Below, in pieces: positions 1-6,328 of a stretch of DNA of 7,790 bases. The notes below the pieces were generated by a model. It saw nothing but the letters and a program-made list of their open reading frames with translations. It made no database searches and was not told where the DNA came from. The stretch is from Gemmatimonadota bacterium (GTDB taxonomy: Bacteria > Gemmatimonadota > Gemmatimonadetes > Palauibacterales > Palauibacteraceae). Position numbers and translations under genes: made by a program. Positions within the stretch are counted from its first letter, which is position 1, and every line of letters begins with the position of its first letter. The DNA lies in assembly GCA_013042495.1 (NCBI GenBank), contig JABDQB010000495.1, positions 1 through 7,790 on the forward strand, in the 5' to 3' direction.

Positions 1-1285
1 GTCCCTGCGCGTACCAGTACCCCCAGTTCTGCACCTGGCCGGCGCCGATTCCTGTCAGGTCGACGCTGTTTATCGCGTCCATGTGCCCCCCGGACAGGAC
101 CAGCGAGGTCTCGGGCGACGGGCGGAAATCGGCCCTCAGATCGAGACCAAAGCGCTTCAGGTCGTAGTCCCGCCCACCGGCCACGTTGTCGACACGGGTC
201 TTCAGGGCCGCTTGCCCTTCAGGCGTCGCCACGTTCAGGTCGCCCGCGAAATTGAAGCAAGCCGGATTGACCGGGTTGTATCCCGCGGCGATGCAAGCGT
301 TCGCGATCCCCTGCTGCTCGACTTCCGTCGGATCGTTGTACCCGAAGTCGGTGCCGCCGAAATACTGTCCCGACAACTTGAGTCCGAAGGTCTCGGCCTG
401 GTTGGCCCAGGCCAGGCGGCCTTCCGCCTGCAGCGTGCCCTTCGAAGAAGACGAAATGCCGTCCTGCGTATCGCCTTGCTGACGCAGCCCGGTCGCGAGC
501 GACAGGTTTACGCCGGGGTCATCGATCGGTGACTGCGTGATGTAGTGAATCACGCCGTTCGCGGCGTTCGGGCCGTACAGGGCCGAGCCAGGCCCCAGCA
601 CGACCTCTACCCGCTCCAGGTCCGAGCTCGTGGTCGGCGTGAAGTGTGAGACGTTGACCCGCAGCGACGGTACGCGAGAAATCCGATAGTCGGTCAGGTT
701 GAGCGTGGCACCGGAGAAGATGTTGTTGAAGCCGCGGACCACGACGTAGTTGCTCTGCAGGCCGGTGGCCACGAAGTCGACGCCGGCCTGCTCCTTCACG
801 TGGTCGGTCGGCGTGACCGTCGGACGTTCGACGATGGCCTGCCGTGACACGACCTCGACGGCGGCCGGAGCCTCGAGCGCCTTTTCGACCCGCTTCGATG
901 CGGTCACCGTGATCGGGTTCAGGTTGAACGTACGTTCTTCCATCATCACGCTGAGATTCGTGGTCTCGCCGGACGTGATCGTTACGCTCGTGCTCTGGTC
1001 GACGATCGTCCATCCCGGGAGCGAGAACGACACCGTGTAGGCGCCCGCCGGGATCGACTGCAGTCTGTAGGCCCCGCTCGAGCTCGTGAAGCCGCCGACG
1101 GCAACACTTCCGTCGGGCCGCAGGATCTCGACCTGCACGGCTGAAAGACCCACGCCACTCGCAGCGTCGTTCACGGTCCCGGATAGCGCTCCCTCCTGCC
1201 CGCTCGCTGGAAGAGCCGTACATAAGAGAAGTAGCAGAAGTGCGGGTAGGATGGTGCTCAGGAACCTGACAGGATGTCTGCTCAT
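1..1285 (-). CDS. TonB-dependent outer-membrane receptor, N-terminal part (3' end beyond left edge)
   Basis: This is the first 428 codons of an outer-membrane receptor that would import a ligand using the TonB-ExbB-ExbD proton-driven machine; the stop codon is off the window. The ATG at 1285 is preceded by a GAGG site about 7 bases upstream and opens a good Sec signal peptide: an Arg-containing start, a run of leucines at residues 16-21, and likely cleavage after ASG near residue 29. Residues about 33-118 look like a carboxypeptidase-regulatory-like (Ig-type) domain. A TonB-box-like segment (NPITVTASKR) lies at 123-132. The plug domain spans about 135-252 and carries the family signature LERVEVVLGPGSALYGPNAA at 224-243. 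Beta-barrel strands follow. Cys331 and Cys343 could bridge an extracellular loop. The ligand cannot be told from sequence. The gene has its own upstream gap and is separated from exbB by a terminator. The family call is firm; full length is probably well over 700 residues by family habit. Confidence 0.93.
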   Translation of the reverse strand, partial: MSRHPVRFLSTILPALLLLLLCTALPASGQEGALSGTVNDAASGVGLSAVQVEILRPDGSVAVGGFTSSSGAYRLQSIPAGAYTVSFSLPGWTIVDQSTSVTITSGETTNLSVMMEERTFNLNPITVTASKRVEKALEAPAAVEVVSRQAIVERPTVTPTDHVKEQAGVDFVATGLQSNYVVVRGFNNIFSGATLNLTDYRISRVPSLRVNVSHFTPTTSSDLERVEVVLGPGSALYGPNAANGVIHYITQSPIDDPGVNLSLATGLRQQGDTQDGISSSSKGTLQAEGRLAWANQAETFGLKLSGQYFGGTDFGYNDPTEVEQQGIANACIAAGYNPVNPACFNFAGDLNVATPEGQAALKTRVDNVAGGRDYDLKRFGLDLRADFRPSPETSLVLSGGHMDAINSVDLTGIGAGQVQNWGYWYAQG

Positions 1286-1430
1286 GACGTCGCCTCGTGC
1301 CAAGTGAACGTCGGAGGGCCCAGCCTCGTGGCCCCGCAGTGTGGCGCGAAAAATCAGGTGATTGTGCGGAAATAGCAAGTCTGGGCGTACTTAGCCTGAG
1401 CAGGCGGCCAGTTTGCGAGCCGGCGATCGC

Positions 1431-1447
1431 CATCCGACAACCGGATG
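1431..1447 (-). repeat. Short inverted repeat next to the exbB terminator
   Basis: CATCCG (1431-1436) and CGGATG (1442-1447) form a perfect 6-bp stem with a 5-base loop. It sits only 3 bases beyond the main terminator hairpin in the direction of exbB transcription, and its outer edge touches the palindrome GGCGATCGCC (1422-1431). It may be a second terminator element or a regulator site for the receptor promoter. Chance occurrence is possible because the stem is short. Confidence 0.4.
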
Positions 1448-1480
1448 AAAGAAGGCCCGGGCGTTGCGCTCCGGGCCTTC
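1447..1480 (-). terminator. Rho-independent-type terminator after exbB
   Basis: GAAGGCCCGG and CCGGGCCTTC (1471-1480 and 1451-1460) form a perfect 10-bp GC-rich stem with a 10-base loop. Three further G-C pairs inside the loop are possible with one bulged A. On the minus strand the stem is followed by TTTC, a short but real U stretch. It lies 43 bases after the exbB stop codon, the usual place. The short U run leaves termination efficiency uncertain. Confidence 0.72.
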
Positions 1481-1523
1481 TCCGTTCGTCTGCTGGCCGC
1501 CATCCGGCGGTCGGAATCAGTCG

Positions 1524-2216
1524 TCAGCTGGTGCCACGCTCCACGGCGTGCACGGCGTCGATCATCTTCTGGGCGCTCTCCTCCATGTCGATCACGATAC
1601 GGTCCACGCGATCCACGAAGTAGTTGTGCGCAACGCTGATCGGAATAGCGATCGTGAGGCCCGAAGCCGTCGTGATGAGGGCCACCTTAATGCCGCCCGC
1701 CACGAGTGTCGCCTCGACCTCTCCGGCGATCTCGATCGCCTGGAAGGCCTGGATCATTCCGATAACCGTCCCGAGGAAGCCGAGCAGCGGGGCCACGTTC
1801 GAAAGTGTGGCGAGCCACACCAGGCCGCGCTCGAGCTTCGAGACTTCGATCGCGCCGGCGTTCTCGACCGCCTGCGTCACGCGCTCCGTGCCTTCCTTGT
1901 AGCGCTTGAGGCCAGCGGCGAGGATCTCTCCAGCCGGGGCGGTCGATTCCTCGCACAGGGCCAGCGCCTGGTCCAGTCGCTGCTGCGCGATCATCCCGTC
2001 GACCTCGCCCAAGAGTCGGCGGTTGCCGAGGGACTTCATCAGGAGGTCGATGAACTTCCAGATGATGATCAGGATCCCGACCACGAGGCAGAAGCCAAGG
2101 GGCCACATCATGAATCCGCCGGCCTCCCAGATCTCGCTGAGCTTCAACTCCTGACCCGCGCCGAGCGCCTGCGCATCCTGCAGTAGCATGAGCGCTGAAA
2201 CAGTCAAGCTTGCCAA
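1524..2216 (-). CDS. exbB: MotA/TolQ/ExbB-family proton channel protein
   Basis: This is an inner-membrane proton-channel subunit of the ExbB/TolQ type, which with an ExbD/TolR partner converts proton flow into force on TonB or TolA. It is 230 residues from the chosen TTG start (the frame is open to a GTG at 2228). Three hydrophobic segments are visible: about 35-58, 133-158 and 177-200, with a cytoplasmic helical stretch between the first two. The second contains the family hallmark APLLGFLGTVIGMIQAF (142-158) and the third TASGLTIAIP (183-192). The TTG is chosen because GGAGG at 2222-2226 sits 5 bases before it, whereas the GTG has no ribosome site. The gene is flanked by a promoter candidate upstream and a terminator downstream, so it appears monocistronic. 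No exbD follows, which is unusual for this family. Its nearness to the TonB-dependent receptor favours ExbB over TolQ or MotA, but the three are hard to separate by sequence alone. Confidence 0.9.
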   Translation of the reverse strand: MASLTVSALMLLQDAQALGAGQELKLSEIWEAGGFMMWPLGFCLVVGILIIIWKFIDLLMKSLGNRRLLGEVDGMIAQQRLDQALALCEESTAPAGEILAAGLKRYKEGTERVTQAVENAGAIEVSKLERGLVWLATLSNVAPLLGFLGTVIGMIQAFQAIEIAGEVEATLVAGGIKVALITTASGLTIAIPISVAHNYFVDRVDRIVIDMEESAQKMIDAVHAVERGTS

Positions 2217-2221
2217 GGTGT

Positions 2222-2226
2222 CCTCC
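2222..2226 (-). promoter_or_regulatory. Shine-Dalgarno site that fixes a TTG start for exbB
   Basis: GGAGG on the minus strand is followed by a 5-base spacer (ACACC) and then TTG at 2216-2214. The alternative GTG at 2228-2226 overlaps this motif and has no purine-rich site of its own upstream. The next ATG (2189) also lacks one. The arrangement supports a start four codons downstream of the longest possible reading. Confidence 0.65.
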
Positions 2227-2249
2227 ACCGTAGTCGTGGTCTGATTTCT

Positions 2250-2279
2250 GCCCCGGCCGACAGGCCTCCCGGTCGGGGC
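2250..2279 (-). other. GC-rich hairpin between the binding-protein gene and exbB (terminator or 5' leader stem)
   Basis: Bases 2250-2258 (GCCCCGGCC) pair with 2271-2279 (GGTCGGGGC), giving a 9-bp stem around a 12-base loop. In minus-strand RNA one position is an A-C mismatch. It begins 64 bases after the stop of the substrate-binding protein gene, so it could terminate that transcript, but AGAAATC follows it rather than a run of U. It also falls where transcription from the candidate exbB promoter would begin, so it could instead be a 5'-end stem of exbB mRNA. Confidence 0.5.
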
Positions 2280-2284
2280 TTGAG

Positions 2285-2314
2285 AAGCTACCCGCTTATT
2301 CGTCGAGATGTCAA
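2285..2314 (-). promoter_or_regulatory. Candidate sigma-70-type promoter for exbB
   Basis: On the minus strand a perfect -35 hexamer TTGACA (2309-2314) is followed by an 18-base spacer and TAGCTT (2285-2290), which matches the -10 consensus at its three most conserved positions (T1, A2, T6). Transcription would start around 2278, leaving a leader of roughly 60 bases before the TTG start of exbB. The -10 match is only 3 of 6, so this is a candidate. Confidence 0.5.
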
Positions 2315-2342
2315 GAGAAAGCCCGGGGTTCGTGGGGTCGGA

Positions 2343-4016
2343 TCAGCGGCTTTCTCCATCGTCGTCGTGAACCCACCAGCGGACGACGTTCACCCAGTCG
2401 CCACGCGAGTCCATGTCTGTGCCGTACACCCGGGCCCGTGCAAGGTCCACCCGGTCTACGTAGTACAGGAAAGTGTAGGGCTGGTCCGCCACCACGAGTT
2501 CGTGATATCGCCCGATCAACGAACGCAGCCTGGTTCGGTCCGCCTCGAGTGGGATCGCGTCCAGAACCGCGTCAAGGTCAGGGTTGCAGTAGCTGGTGAA
2601 CTGGAATGGCTGACCCACCTGGTCACATGCCCACAGGTCGATGTCGTTGAGGGGAACGTCCCTCGCCCATCCGATGATCACCGCATCGAAACGCCGGTCA
2701 GCACCGATCACGAGAGGGATCAGCGCCCCCTGCTCCCGTACCACGGGCTCGACCTCGACGCCGATCTCGCCGAGGGAGGCCTGGACCAGTGTCTGAATGG
2801 CCGCCCAATCTCGGCGTGGCGTGGCGAGGAGCTCGAATCGGAAAGGCTCGCCGTCCCTGTCGCGCGTACCGTCTCCATCCGAGTCCGTCCAGCCGGCCTG
2901 GTCCAGCAGTGCGGCGGCATCCACCGACGAATACGGAAGTGGAGCCCAGGCCGAATCGTACGCCCAGTGCCACGGGCCTACCGGTCCCGGCGCCACGGTT
3001 CCGTTGCCGCCCAACACCACCTGGACGAGCGTCTCCCGGTCGATCGCCATCGTCAGCGCCCGGCGTACGAGCGGGTCGGTGAATTCGGTACGACGCGAGT
3101 TCCAGGCTATGAATGCGTATTCCGGCGCCGAGTAGGAGGTCGAGATCACTTCTGCATCGTCTCGGACCTGGTCGAGCATCGAAGGCGACGCGTCGATCAC
3201 GAGGTCCACCTCACCGGTCCGCAGCGCGGCCGCCAGAGCGAACTCGTCCGGAATCTGTCGATACACGAGCCGGTCCACGTAGGGCCGTCCGCCCAGTTCT
3301 TTCGGAAAGCCGGGGTTCGCCTCGAACACCCAGCGGTCACCGGGGACCCTCTCCACGAATCGAAACGGGCCGTTCCCCACGGGAGACATCGTGCCGAACG
3401 AATGAGACTCCAGGTCTTCGGGCGGGACGTCGCCGAGGATGTGTTCAGGCATGATCGCCGTTCGAGTCCAACCGTACAGCGCGTTCGCGTGTGGCCGGAG
3501 GAAGAAGCGTATCGTCACCGGATCGATGACTTCGGCCGCGTCCCAGTAGTCGAAGTACGAAGGGTTGGGAAACGGCACCGCGGGGTTCTTGAGTCGGTCG
3601 AAGGTGAACGCCACGTCCCGCGAGGTCACCGGGGTCCCGTCGTGCCACTCGAGGTCGTGCCGCAGTCGGAACACCACTTCGCTGGTGTCGGCGTCGAATT
3701 CCCACGAAGCCGCCAGGTACGGCTGCGGCTCGTAGTCGGCATCGTTCGAGACCAGTGTGACGAACAGCACGTGGACCTGGTGTTGCTCGCTCTCGAAATC
3801 CGTGCTAACCAGCGAGTTCATCGACACCGGATCACCCCGGCCCGCGACGACGAGAGTGCCGCCATAGCGCTCGCTCTCCGGGACAGCCGGTTCGGTCCGG
3901 GTCGAAGAAGTCCAGCCGGGCGCTGCCTGGTCCGAGGGTGGTGTCTCGCCGCACGCTGCCAGGGCGATCGTCACGATCATGAAGCCGGCGGCCCACCCGG
4001 TGCTCCCAGGTTTCAT
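2343..4016 (-). CDS. ABC transporter substrate-binding lipoprotein, family 5 (peptide/nickel type)
   Basis: This is a 557-residue periplasmic solute-binding lipoprotein of the SBP_bac_5 (DppA/OppA/NikA) family, which would capture peptides or similar ligands for an ABC importer. The ATG at 4016 is chosen because GGAGG lies about 4 bases upstream and it opens a lipoprotein signal peptide: Lys2, a hydrophobic stretch 8-21, and lipobox LAAC with Cys22 as the acylated residue. The frame is open upstream to 4055 but that would overlap lipM. A Ser/Pro-rich linker runs to about residue 49, then the mature fold starts at YGGTL (51-55). The family signature (RLRHDLEWHDGTPVTSRDV) lies at 117-135. NPGF (234-237), RRALTMAIDRETLV (318-331) and the Asp/Gly-rich DSDGDGTRDRDGE (378-390) are also typical. 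Length suits the family. The gene starts 16 bases after lipM, so it may be cotranscribed with the glycine-cleavage block. No permease or ATPase gene accompanies it, and the ligand is unknown. Confidence 0.92.
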   Translation of the reverse strand: MKPGSTGWAAGFMIVTIALAACGETPPSDQAAPGWTSSTRTEPAVPESERYGGTLVVAGRGDPVSMNSLVSTDFESEQHQVHVLFVTLVSNDADYEPQPYLAASWEFDADTSEVVFRLRHDLEWHDGTPVTSRDVAFTFDRLKNPAVPFPNPSYFDYWDAAEVIDPVTIRFFLRPHANALYGWTRTAIMPEHILGDVPPEDLESHSFGTMSPVGNGPFRFVERVPGDRWVFEANPGFPKELGGRPYVDRLVYRQIPDEFALAAALRTGEVDLVIDASPSMLDQVRDDAEVISTSYSAPEYAFIAWNSRRTEFTDPLVRRALTMAIDRETLVQVVLGGNGTVAPGPVGPWHWAYDSAWAPLPYSSVDAAALLDQAGWTDSDGDGTRDRDGEPFRFELLATPRRDWAAIQTLVQASLGEIGVEVEPVVREQGALIPLVIGADRRFDAVIIGWARDVPLNDIDLWACDQVGQPFQFTSYCNPDLDAVLDAIPLEADRTRLRSLIGRYHELVVADQPYTFLYYVDRVDLARARVYGTDMDSRGDWVNVVRWWVHDDDGESR

Positions 4017-4032
4017 CGATCCTCCAGAGTGT

Positions 4033-4845
4033 TCAGCGTCGCCAGGTCCACGCATCGTCTTTGTACTTCGCCAGGGCCCTTTCGGCCGCGCTGCGTTCCT
4101 TCGTCGTCAGGGCCTCGCGCGCCGGTTCACGCTCGAGCTCTCCGCCGAACGACTCCATCAGGGCGCGCGAGAGTCTCTCGAGGGACGGAAGGGGGTCGAC
4201 GTATTCCGCCAGCCCGACCGCCGGGACATCTGCCGTCTTGGACCCACCGACTCGCAGGTCTTCCACTGTACCCTGATCGTTGTGAAGGAGGATCGACCCA
4301 TGTTGAAGAAGCGCTCCTCCGTCGCGCCACTGGGCGCTTCCGATGAGCTTCCGCCCACCCGCCATGACTTCGCCCGGAAGAGGATCACGGAAACAGGCCC
4401 GTGCGGTGGGCCTCGGAATCGGGCCATCCCGCTTCACACCCGCGACCGACGCGGGAACGCCGAGCGCCCGGAGGCCCGATGCCAGAGCCCGGTTGATCCT
4501 CAGGTAGGCGTCGGCCAGCCCGCCCCACGCGTCGGCCGGAGCCGTCACGCTATACGTCAGCTCGCGGTAGTGAAAAACCGACCGGCCGCCCGTCGGGCGC
4601 CGCACGACGTCGATCCCCCGTTTCGCCGCGCGCCCTCCGTCATACCGGCCGCGGGCCGCCTGGTTGCGGCCGAACGAAAGACAACCGGGATCCCACCCGT
4701 ACAGGCGCAGCGTGACGCGCCCTGTCCGACCGGACTCCATCAGCGCCTCGTCCACGGCCATGTTCCACGCGCCGGGCGCGGCCCCGTCGACCACGCACCG
4801 AAGATCGGCCGTGCTCAGGCTTCCGTGTCCCCGGGAAAGCTCCAC
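4033..4845 (-). CDS. lipM: LipM-type octanoyltransferase / lipoate-protein ligase A family protein
   Basis: This is a 270-residue cytoplasmic protein of the biotin/lipoate transferase fold (BPL_LplA_LipB). It would attach octanoyl or lipoyl groups to a lysine of lipoyl domains such as GcvH. The binding-loop motif RRPTGGRSVFHYRELTYSV is at 82-100. ACF at 150-152 places Cys151 where LipM and LipL carry their catalytic cysteine (Cys150 in the B. subtilis proteins). GGRKLIGSAQ (163-172, Lys166) and LQHGSILL (180-187) are also strongly LipM-like. The cysteine argues for an acyl transferase (octanoyl-ACP to GcvH) rather than an ATP-using ligase; LipL, which moves octanoyl from GcvH to other E2 domains, remains possible. 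The start is a GTG inside the end of gcvPB, a 31-base overlap. No clear ribosome site was seen, and no better ATG, GTG or TTG lies nearby, so coupling to gcvPB translation is likely. The glycine-cleavage context fits a role in lipoylating GcvH. Confidence 0.85.
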   Translation of the reverse strand: MELSRGHGSLSTADLRCVVDGAAPGAWNMAVDEALMESGRTGRVTLRLYGWDPGCLSFGRNQAARGRYDGGRAAKRGIDVVRRPTGGRSVFHYRELTYSVTAPADAWGGLADAYLRINRALASGLRALGVPASVAGVKRDGPIPRPTARACFRDPLPGEVMAGGRKLIGSAQWRDGGALLQHGSILLHNDQGTVEDLRVGGSKTADVPAVGLAEYVDPLPSLERLSRALMESFGGELEREPAREALTTKERSAAERALAKYKDDAWTWRR

Positions 4846-6311
4846 TTCAGGTCCAGCTGTCTGGCGGCGCGTCCTTCGTCGAGCCGCCGGACAGGCGTGG
4901 TGTGCGGCGCCGTGGCCACCATCTCGGGATCGGTCTCCGCCTCTTTGGCGATCGCCTTCATGGCCGCCGCGTAACGTTCCAGCTCGTGCTTCGTTTCGGT
5001 CTCCGTCGGTTCCGTCATCAGGGCCTCAGGCACGTTTAGCGGGAAGTAGACGGTCGGTGCGTGGAAGCCGTAGTCCAGAAGGCGTTTTGCCACGTCCATC
5101 GTCTTGATCTCCGTGCGCTTCTTGAGAGAAGCGCCGGAGAACACCGACTCATGCATGCCCCGCCCGTACGGCAGATCGAAGTGCTCTATCAGAAGAGCCG
5201 TGAGGTAGGCGTTGTTGAGTACCGCCGCCTCGGCAGTCTCGCGTATTCCGCGACGACCGAGCATCCGCATGTAGGTGTAGGCCCGCACCATCACTCCGAA
5301 GTTGCCGTAGAACCCGTGCAGCTTTCCGAACGACTCGGGGCGGTCCCAATCCAGCCCGTAGGAGCCGTCGTCACGCTGCACCACCTTTGGCACCGGCAGG
5401 TAGGGAGCCAGGTGTTTCTTCACACCTACTGGACCGGACCCTGGACCTCCGCCGCCGTGCGGAGTGCTGAACGTCTTGTGGAGGTTGAAATGGACGATGT
5501 CGTACCCCATGTCGCCGGGGCGCGTCACTCCCATGAGCGCGTTCAGGTTGGCGCCGTCCATGTACATGAGACCGCCGACCTCGTGCACGAGGCGCGAGAC
5601 CTCGAGAATGTCCGATTCGAACACGCCGAGCGTGTTCGGATTGGTGAGCATGAGTCCCGCGACGCTATCGTCGAGGTTTTCCCGCAGGGCGTCGAGGTCG
5701 ACCCGGCCGGAGGCATTCGACGGGATTTCCTCAGCATCGAAACCCGCCATCGCAGCCGTTGCGGGATTGGTCCCATGCGCCGAGTCGGGAAACAGGATGC
5801 GGCGACGGGTATCACCTTCTCCGTTCGCATCGTGATACGCCCGCATGAGGAGAACGCCCGTCATCTCGCCCTGCGCTCCGGCTGCCGGCTGCAGAGTCAC
5901 CTCGTCCATCCCGGCAACTTCCTTCAGCATCTCCGCCAGCTCGTGCATGAGCCGCAGGGCGCCCTGGGCACTCGCCTGTGGAGTGAACGGGTGAAGACCC
6001 GCGAAACCGTCCATCCGGCACGTGGCTTCGTTCACCTTGGGGTTGTACTTCATCGTGCACGACCCCAGCGGGTAGAGCGCCCGGTCCACGTGGTGGTTCT
6101 TGAGCGAAAGCTCGGTGTAGTGCCGAACGACCTCGTTCTCGGGAACCTCCGGAAGTCGCGCGGGCTCGTTTCGCAGGTGCCCCGCCGGAATGAGCTCATC
6201 CAGGGGCGCTGTGTCCACGTCCGTGCGCGTCATCCGGGTGCCCCGACGCCCGGGCTCGGACTTCTCGAATATGGTGGGCGTCGTCTCGCCCTTGAACGGA
6301 AAGCCGGCCAT
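4815..6311 (-). CDS. gcvPB: Glycine dehydrogenase (decarboxylating) subunit 2, P-protein beta subunit
   Basis: This is the PLP-carrying beta subunit of the two-subunit glycine decarboxylase. With GcvPA it decarboxylates glycine and passes the aminomethyl group to the lipoyl arm of GcvH. It is 498 residues, matching the usual length of about 480-500. The ATG at 6311 (MAGFPFKGE) is chosen because AGGAG lies roughly 10 bases upstream and it clears the previous gene's stop by 17 bases; the frame is open further upstream but that part is a shadow. Landmarks: the N-terminal region ending in LYPLGSCTMKYNPK (79-92), QPAAGAQGE (141-149), DSAHGTNPA (176-184), MDGANLNA (251-258), and the PLP-lysine segment NLHKTF (276-281, Lys279) followed by the glycine-rich HGGGGPGSGPVGVKK (285-299). 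All are intact, so it should be active. It overlaps lipM by 31 bases at its end. The separation from gcvPA by another gene is the odd feature. Confidence 0.97.
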   Translation of the reverse strand: MAGFPFKGETTPTIFEKSEPGRRGTRMTRTDVDTAPLDELIPAGHLRNEPARLPEVPENEVVRHYTELSLKNHHVDRALYPLGSCTMKYNPKVNEATCRMDGFAGLHPFTPQASAQGALRLMHELAEMLKEVAGMDEVTLQPAAGAQGEMTGVLLMRAYHDANGEGDTRRRILFPDSAHGTNPATAAMAGFDAEEIPSNASGRVDLDALRENLDDSVAGLMLTNPNTLGVFESDILEVSRLVHEVGGLMYMDGANLNALMGVTRPGDMGYDIVHFNLHKTFSTPHGGGGPGSGPVGVKKHLAPYLPVPKVVQRDDGSYGLDWDRPESFGKLHGFYGNFGVMVRAYTYMRMLGRRGIRETAEAAVLNNAYLTALLIEHFDLPYGRGMHESVFSGASLKKRTEIKTMDVAKRLLDYGFHAPTVYFPLNVPEALMTEPTETETKHELERYAAAMKAIAKEAETDPEMVATAPHTTPVRRLDEGRAARQLDLKWSFPGDTEA

Positions 6312-6328
6312 CGCCTGCCTCTCCTTCG

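Larger units (their letters stand above)
1286..1523. other. Intergenic region between exbB and the TonB-dependent receptor
   Basis: No gene is supported in these 238 bases. From exbB towards the receptor it holds the exbB terminator hairpin (1451-1480), a short hairpin (1431-1447), a perfect 10-base palindrome GGCGATCGCC (1422-1431) and a small inverted repeat GCCTG-AG-CAGGC (1394-1405). The receptor's promoter should be here. The best match I can find on the minus strand is TTGCTA (1373-1378), a 16-base spacer and TGATTT (1351-1356), which is weak. No recognisable riboswitch or Fur-box was seen. The short repeats could be operators, but that is a guess. Confidence 0.6.

Noticed and set aside
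519..1433. A 304-codon minus-strand frame overlapping the receptor gene
   Set aside because: It is an Arg/Gly-rich out-of-frame shadow. The receptor frame, which begins at 1285 with a signal peptide and shows plug motifs, explains this stretch.
1464..2186. A 240-codon plus-strand frame opposite exbB
   Set aside because: It is a shadow rich in Asp, His, Arg and Leu, opposite a clear three-helix ExbB protein.
4017..4055. Upstream extension of the binding-protein gene to a start at 4055
   Set aside because: The 13 extra residues are hydrophilic and would bury the lipoprotein signal peptide. The GGAGG site points to the ATG at 4016.
2280..4346. A 688-codon open frame on the plus strand covering the binding-protein gene and part of lipM
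   Set aside because: Its translation is low-complexity, rich in Arg, His, Val and Pro with no recognisable domain, and it is antisense to two well-supported genes. Long antisense frames are expected opposite GC-rich genes.
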